DNA of 64,000 bases. Origin: Candidatus Eisenbergiella stercoravium (GTDB lineage: Bacteria > Bacillota > Clostridia > Lachnospirales > Lachnospiraceae). The notes below the pieces were generated by a model, which saw nothing but the letters and a program-made list of their open reading frames with translations, was not told where the DNA came from and did not search any database. The position numbers and the translations under genes are program-made. This document shows positions 59,380-64,000 of the stretch, one piece after another. The first letter of the stretch is position 1. Each line of letters begins with the position of its first letter. Where the stretch lies: NCBI GenBank assembly GCA_019113175.1, contig DXHY01000047.1, positions 22,218-86,217 on the forward strand, written 5' to 3'.

Positions 59380-61482
59380 TTATATACTCCGAAAGTCAAC
59401 CGAATTTCCGTTTTCCTCCTCCCATCGGTAGAGGGCGGCAAACTCCGGCTTCTTCTTCTCCGGATCCCCGGAAACAATCTGTTCAGCCAGAGCATTGGCC
59501 TTCAGCAGAAGGTCCGAATCCCGGTAAATATCACCGATCTTAAAATCCAGCTCTCCGCTCTGACGCACGCCGGCCAGATCTCCGGGCCCGCGCAGCTTCA
59601 GGTCTTCGTTTGCGATGAAAAAGCCGTCGTTGGAGGTATTCAGAATCTTCAGCCGCTTCATCACTTCCTCATTTTCATTGGAGCTGATGAAAATACAGTA
59701 GCTCTGGGCATTGCCTCTTCCCACGCGGCCGCGGAGCTGGTGAAGCTGTGCCAGGCCGAAGCGCTCCGCGTTTTCCACCATCATGACTGTGGCATTGGGC
59801 ACATTGATTCCCACCTCGATCACGGTGGTGGAGACCAGCACGTCCATCTCTCCGGCAGAGAATTCTTCCATGATCTCGTTCTTCTGTGCCGGCTTCATCC
59901 GTCCGTGCAGGATGCCGACGCGGATCTCCTTCGGGAGGGCCGCTTCCAGTTTTTTCGCATAATCCTGCACATTCTCCAGCCCCTCCATTTCCCCTTCCTC
60001 CACCATCGGGCAGATCACATAGGCCTGATGGCCCGCCCGGACCTGATCTGCAATGAAGGAATATGCCTTCGGCCGCCAGGAGGTTCCCACCACGCAGTTT
60101 TTGATGGGAAGGCGCCCCACGGGCATCTCATCCAGAATGGAGACGTTCAGATCGCCATAGAGTACGATGGCAAGGGTACGCGGAATCGGTGTGGCGCTCA
60201 TCACCAGCACATGGGTTCCCTCCCCCTTGTCCGCCAGGCATTCCCGCTGGCGCACGCCGAAGCGGTGCTGCTCATCCGTAACCACCAGAGAAAGATCCCG
60301 ATATTCCACCTTCTCCTGGATCAGGGCATGGGTGCCCACAATCACATTGTACTCTCCTTCCGAGATGGCCTGATAGATCCGTTTCTTTTCTCTCGCAGGG
60401 GTAGAACCGGTGAGGAGAACGGGACGAATGCACAGATCCTGCTCTTTGCAGAGCCCGGAGAGCGCTTCAAAATGCTGGGCCGCCAGCACCTCCGTCGGCG
60501 CCATCAGGCAGCCCTGCCTGCCGTTTGCCGCACACATCAGCAGGGCAAGAAAGGCCAGAATGGTCTTTCCGCTTCCCACGTCTCCCTGCACCAGACGGTT
60601 CATCGCCACATCCCTGCTCATATCCTCTTCGATCTGCGCCCATACCCGAAGCTGAGCGCCGGTCAGCCGGTAGGGAAGCTTTTCCAGCAGCCGGTCCGTA
60701 TCCGGAACCCTGTGCAGAACCTGTGCCACCTTTCGGACCTGATTTTCATTTTTCAGCCGGGAAAGGCCCAGAAAAAAAGCAAGAAATTCATTGAAGGAAA
60801 GCCTCCGCCTGGCATCAGCCAGTTCCTTTATATCCCCCGGACAGTGAATCTTCCTCACCGCTTCCCTCCAGGGAATCAGCCCGTATTCCTTCCGAAGCTC
60901 CTCCGGGAGAAATTCCTGAAGGCTGTCCAGCTCCTCCAGTGCCGCATGCACCGTCCTGGTCATCAGCCGGTTGGTCAGACCCTTCGTCAGCGCATATTTG
61001 GGCTGGAGGGTATCCTGAACGGCCGAATAATCCGCCACGCTGAAAATGGCCGGCTGCTCCATCCGGATAACCGGCGCGGCTCCCGGCGAAGCTGCTGCGC
61101 TTCTTCCCTTTGCCTTTCCCTCATTCCCGGACTGACAGAGACCGCGGAATATATGCACGCTCCCCGGCTTCAGGATGCTGCGGATATAGGGCATTCCAAA
61201 AAAGGTGATACGAAAAAGGCCGGTTGCATCTCCGGCCTGTACATTCGCTATGACCAGGGAGCGCACCCTTGTGATCTGCGGCGTACCGATCACCGCTGCC
61301 TTTACGGCGCACACCCTTCCGGGCGTCAGCGCAGAAACGGAAACGGGCGCTTCCATTTTCTCATAATCTCTCGGGTAGTGCTCCAGAAGCTCTCCCACAT
61401 TCGTAATGTGGAGTCTGGCGAAAAGCCCCGCCGTCTTTTCGCCGACTCCCTTAATGGATGTCAATCCTGTCTGAATTTTCAT
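59380..61482 (-). CDS. recG: ATP-dependent DNA helicase RecG
   Basis: Branch-migration helicase that rescues stalled forks, 700 residues. The N-terminal wedge domain begins KIQTGLTSIKGVGEKTAGLF. Helicase motifs follow: RLVQGDVGSGKTILAF (Walker A), VVTDEQHRFGVRQRE (DEQH), VMSATPIPRTLAI, QAYVICPMVEEG, VIEVGINVPNATVMM and QLHQLRGRVGRGNAQSYC. The C-terminal block LRGPGDLAGVRQSGELDFKIGDI is RecG-specific. The start at 61482 is seven bases after the yloV stop. The gene order yloV-recG is conserved in Firmicutes. Confidence 0.97.
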   Translation of the reverse strand: MKIQTGLTSIKGVGEKTAGLFARLHITNVGELLEHYPRDYEKMEAPVSVSALTPGRVCAVKAAVIGTPQITRVRSLVIANVQAGDATGLFRITFFGMPYIRSILKPGSVHIFRGLCQSGNEGKAKGRSAAASPGAAPVIRMEQPAIFSVADYSAVQDTLQPKYALTKGLTNRLMTRTVHAALEELDSLQEFLPEELRKEYGLIPWREAVRKIHCPGDIKELADARRRLSFNEFLAFFLGLSRLKNENQVRKVAQVLHRVPDTDRLLEKLPYRLTGAQLRVWAQIEEDMSRDVAMNRLVQGDVGSGKTILAFLALLMCAANGRQGCLMAPTEVLAAQHFEALSGLCKEQDLCIRPVLLTGSTPAREKKRIYQAISEGEYNVIVGTHALIQEKVEYRDLSLVVTDEQHRFGVRQRECLADKGEGTHVLVMSATPIPRTLAIVLYGDLNVSILDEMPVGRLPIKNCVVGTSWRPKAYSFIADQVRAGHQAYVICPMVEEGEMEGLENVQDYAKKLEAALPKEIRVGILHGRMKPAQKNEIMEEFSAGEMDVLVSTTVIEVGINVPNATVMMVENAERFGLAQLHQLRGRVGRGNAQSYCIFISSNENEEVMKRLKILNTSNDGFFIANEDLKLRGPGDLAGVRQSGELDFKIGDIYRDSDLLLKANALAEQIVSGDPEKKKPEFAALYRWEEENGNSVDFRSI

Positions 61483-61489
61483 TCCGTCT

Positions 61490-63190
61490 TCATTCAGCTG
61501 AAATAATATAGTAGTAAATGGGCTGTCCGCCATACTGCAGCTCGATGTCGCAGGAAGGATAGCGTTCTTCCACCCTTGCTCTGAGCTTCTCAGCGTCCTC
61601 CTCCGTAACATCCGCTCCATAATAGATGCTGATCAGTTCACAGTCATCGCTCATCATGGCAGCGGTCATATCATAGGCCACATCCGAAATATCCGAGCCG
61701 ACAGCCAGAATGCCGTCATCGCCGATTCCCATGTAGTCGCCCTGACGGATCTGTTTATCATCGATGACCGTATCCCGTACTGCGTAGGTCACCTCGCCGG
61801 TTTTCACATGGGCGATCTCCTCCGTCATGGAAGCCTCGTTCTCCTCCGCTCCCATATCCGGCACATAGTTGATCACCGCCGTGATTCCCTGCGGGATCGT
61901 CTTCGTGGGCACGACAACCACGTTCTTGTCTTCCACCAGATACTTCGCCTGATTGGCCGCAAGAATGATGTTCTTGTTGTTCGGAAGCACGTAAACCGTA
62001 TCCGCATTGACCTTCTTAATCGCGTTTACCACATCCTCCGTACTCGGATTCATGGTCTGCCCGCCCTCGATGATGGAATCCACGCCCAGGCCTCTGAAGA
62101 TCTCTGCCAGGCCGTCACCGGCGGATACCGCGATAAAGCCGACTTCCTTATGCTCTCCCGACGCTTCCGCCTCCGGAGTCTCCCCGGTCGTCTCCTGCTC
62201 CTTTTCCTTCTCAGACAGCTTGAACAGCTTTTCCTGATGCTCAAGCCGCATGTTGTCGATCTTCATATTGGAAAGTGCGCCATACTTCAATGCCTTCTGG
62301 ATTGCAAGTCCGGGGTCATTGGTATGTACGTGCACCTTTACCACGTCATCATCCGCAACCACAACAATGGAATCACCGATGGATTCCAGATAGGCCTTAA
62401 AATCCATCTCCTGTTTAATATTGAAGGTTTTATTCAGCATGATGATAAATTCTGTACAATAGCCGAATTTAATCTCCATGTTGGCCTGCGCCTCCAGGCT
62501 TCCCTTTGCGGGCGTTTCCGAAGCGGCAGGCTTTGCCTGTTCAGAGAAATCAAAGGAATCCGCGGAGACCTTTCCCGTGAAGGCATCAAATGCGCCATGA
62601 AGCACCTCCACAAGACCCTGTCCGCCGGAATCCACCACACCGGCCTGCTTCAGCACCGGCAGCATCTCCGGCGTCTGACTGAGAACATACTCCGCATGGT
62701 CGATGATCTCCTTTAAGAACTTCTCCATATCCTCCTCGCCCGCGTCGGCAAGCTCTCTCGCCTTCATGGACGCGCCCTTGGCCACCGTGAGGATCGTTCC
62801 TTCCTTCGGCTTCATGACAGCCTTATATGCCGTTTCCACCGCCTTTTCTCCGGCGGCGGCCATGATCGGGATCGTGATCACGTCATAATCCCGGATTCCC
62901 TTGGTAAAGCCTCTGAAAAGCTGGGAAAGAATAACGCCTGAATTTCCCCTTGCTCCGCGCAGGGAACCGGAGGAAATCGCCTTGGAAAGCGATACCATAT
63001 CGGGCTCTTTCATGGCAGCCACATCCTTCGCGGCCGACATGATGGTAAGCGTCATATTCGTACCCGTATCTCCGTCAGGCACCGGAAATACGTTCAGCTC
63101 ATTAATCCATTCCTTCTTGCTCTCAAGCCTCTTGGCTCCCGCCAGAAACATCTTCGCCAGGCAGCCAGCGTCAATTGTCTGCAAACTCAC
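61490..63190 (-). CDS. yloV: YloV/FakA-like DAK2-domain protein
   Basis: Probable fatty-acid kinase of 566 residues. The N-terminal DhaL/DAK2 domain carries VFPVPDGDTGTNM, SSGSLRGARGNSGVILSQL and VVDSGGQGLVEVLHG, the nucleotide-binding set. The middle domain (EIKFGYCTEFIIML) and C-terminal domain (VGFIAVSAGDGLAEIFRGLGVDSIIEGGQTMNPS and YVLPNNKNIILAANQA) follow the FakA architecture. In FakA the phosphorylated substrate is fatty acid bound to a DegV-type FakB. The start is a GTG with AGGAGG upstream. It sits 14 bases after the Asp23 gene and directly before recG. Confidence 0.93.
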   Translation of the reverse strand: MSLQTIDAGCLAKMFLAGAKRLESKKEWINELNVFPVPDGDTGTNMTLTIMSAAKDVAAMKEPDMVSLSKAISSGSLRGARGNSGVILSQLFRGFTKGIRDYDVITIPIMAAAGEKAVETAYKAVMKPKEGTILTVAKGASMKARELADAGEEDMEKFLKEIIDHAEYVLSQTPEMLPVLKQAGVVDSGGQGLVEVLHGAFDAFTGKVSADSFDFSEQAKPAASETPAKGSLEAQANMEIKFGYCTEFIIMLNKTFNIKQEMDFKAYLESIGDSIVVVADDDVVKVHVHTNDPGLAIQKALKYGALSNMKIDNMRLEHQEKLFKLSEKEKEQETTGETPEAEASGEHKEVGFIAVSAGDGLAEIFRGLGVDSIIEGGQTMNPSTEDVVNAIKKVNADTVYVLPNNKNIILAANQAKYLVEDKNVVVVPTKTIPQGITAVINYVPDMGAEENEASMTEEIAHVKTGEVTYAVRDTVIDDKQIRQGDYMGIGDDGILAVGSDISDVAYDMTAAMMSDDCELISIYYGADVTEEDAEKLRARVEERYPSCDIELQYGGQPIYYYIISAE

Positions 63191-63204
63191 AGCTACTGTC
63201 CTCC

Positions 63205-63558
63205 TTAATCAATCACTCGCACACCTTCGACGAAGATGTTGATTTTCTCAATTTCCATGCCGGTGAATTCTTCCACTTTATACTTCACATTATCGATCAG
63301 ATTATTGGATACTGCCAGAATACTCACGCCGTAGGAAACGATCACATGGAAGTCCAGTGTCAGCTTATTGTTATTGACCGTAACGGTGATTCCCTTCGTA
63401 ACGTTGTCCCTCTTTAAGAGCTTCACCACGTCCTTCACCGTAATGCCCATCCCCACAATGCCGAAGCATTCCATGGCGACGATGCCCGCATACTGCGCAA
63501 TAACTTCTTTGTCAATCGTTATATTGCCCATATGGGTGTTCAGATATGAACCCTTCAT
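63205..63558 (-). CDS. Asp23/Gls24-family envelope stress protein
   Basis: Small protein of 117 residues from the family of alkaline-shock protein 23. GNITIDKEVIAQYAGIVAMECFGIVGM is the family N-terminus, and VKDVVKLLK and VNNNKLTLDFHVIVSYGVSI follow. Members are membrane-associated without spanning it and respond to envelope stress. Here it heads the Asp23-yloV-recG block, an arrangement conserved next to rpmB in Firmicutes. AAGGAGG precedes the ATG. The divergent rpmB start lies 269 bases away. Confidence 0.93.
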   Translation of the reverse strand: MKGSYLNTHMGNITIDKEVIAQYAGIVAMECFGIVGMGITVKDVVKLLKRDNVTKGITVTVNNNKLTLDFHVIVSYGVSILAVSNNLIDNVKYKVEEFTGMEIEKINIFVEGVRVID

Positions 63559-63752
63559 GTAGTACCTCCTTCTCTGCCGCCGCAGGCCGTATTATTAATA
63601 ATATGGTAAAGAAAGGCATCAGCCGTTCTTCGGCATGGACTTCTGCCCGCACCCTTCCCTGGAAACGGCACAAATATAAGCATATTATAACCGCTTTCTG
63701 AAAAAAATGGAAGAGATATTTATTTTTCCTCTCTTAAATATGCAGATTTCGC

Positions 63753-63781
63753 TTGCAAATTCCATTCTTTTCTGTTATCAT
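63753..63781 (+). promoter_or_regulatory. Promoter of rpmB
   Basis: TTGCAA (63753-63758), 17-base spacer, TATCAT (63776-63781), with AGGAGG and the rpmB ATG following. The rest of the gap 63559-63827 holds no recognised site. Confidence 0.7.
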
Positions 63782-63827
63782 ACACATGTTGCGGTTTGAA
63801 AAATATATTGGTTTAGGAGGTGCGAAG

Positions 63828-64000
63828 ATGGCAAAATGTGATATTTGCGGCAAGGGCGTTCATTTTGGTAACAACGTAAGCCATTCCCATAGAAGATCCA
63901 ATCGTATCTGGAACTCGAATGTGAAAAGCGTCAAGTGTCTGGTAAACGGAGCTTCCAAAAAGATGCATGTTTGTACCAGCTGCCTCAGATCCGGCAAAGT
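63828..64000 (+). CDS. rpmB: 50S ribosomal protein L28 (5' part, cut by window edge)
   Basis: Ribosomal large-subunit protein; 57 codons visible. MAKCDICGKGVHFGNNVSHSHRRSNRIW is the L28 start, with the first CxxC pair and, later, a second pair in MHVCTSCLRSGKV. The protein is therefore the zinc-binding (C+) form rather than the C- paralogue used under zinc limitation. TAGGAGG lies upstream. It is divergent from the Asp23-yloV-recG block. The last few residues lie outside the window. Confidence 0.97.
   Translation, partial: MAKCDICGKGVHFGNNVSHSHRRSNRIWNSNVKSVKCLVNGASKKMHVCTSCLRSGK

Overview
The window is a chromosomal stretch of a Gram-positive anaerobe of the class Clostridia, most likely family Lachnospiraceae. 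The reasons are the conserved rpmB / Asp23 / YloV / RecG / RsmD / CoaD neighbourhood, a YlbJ-type sporulation membrane protein, the GGGtGRT protein paired with an Fe-S scaffold protein, a tryptophan-family ABC importer, DUF4317 and DUF1703 proteins, and strong AGGAGG ribosome binding sites. Family assignment is inference from gene content. Most of the window is GC-rich housekeeping DNA. Two visibly AT-richer stretches (about 13.7-19.1 kb and 33.0-37.7 kb) look like accessory DNA.

Layout. 1-8.2 kb: Lhr-type helicase (cut by the window edge), Dus, ApbE lipoprotein, a short DUF4317 protein, UcpA-like reductase, cytidylate kinase-like protein, and an FAD oxidoreductase divergent from an anion-type permease. 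8.2-13.6 kb: an OmpR-type two-component system divergent from a LanFEG/CprABC-like ABC exporter with a repeat-bearing lipoprotein, probably a peptide-antibiotic response module. 13.7-19.0 kb: Agr-like sensor, LytTR regulator and lipoprotein, an unrecognised 308-residue helical protein, and a three-gene cassette of small overlapping proteins (DUF2442-like, unknown, DUF4160-like). 19.1-24.3 kb: GGGtGRT/Fe-S scaffold pair, a complex structured spacer, then the three-gene ABC importer. 24.5-30.2 kb: beta-helix acyltransferase-like protein, topB, asd, argH. 30.4-39.9 kb: a taurine/nitrate-type ABC pair without a binding protein, followed by a 5.6-kb block bracketed by about 154-bp direct repeats. 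The block holds a zinc-ribbon membrane protein, a diguanylate cyclase, an acetamidase remnant, crcB and an AbiEi/AbiEii toxin-antitoxin pair. Beyond it lie a decayed DUF1703 ATPase and an SDR. 40.1-44.2 kb: metal P-type ATPase with a CsoR-like operator, divergent from a MarR-MATE efflux operon with palindromic operators. 44.3-50 kb: response regulator without a kinase, YgiQ radical SAM, a fused RsuA-type pseudouridine synthase/HAD phosphatase, YlbJ. 50-64 kb: amidase, coiled-coil protein, coaD, rsmD, a GNAT gene with an in-frame TAG, parC, parE, DegV, recG, yloV, Asp23, and the start of rpmB.

The least ordinary items are the pseudouridine synthase-HAD fusion, the nested-hairpin spacers (21.05-21.23 kb and 45.02-45.17 kb), the 46-bp tandem repeat that copies the end of an ABC gene, the direct repeats bracketing the accessory block, the small-protein cassette at 18.2-19.0 kb, and the same 18-nt coding repeat in two unrelated genes. 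No rRNA, tRNA, CRISPR array or complete insertion sequence was recognised. All family calls were made by eye without searches.
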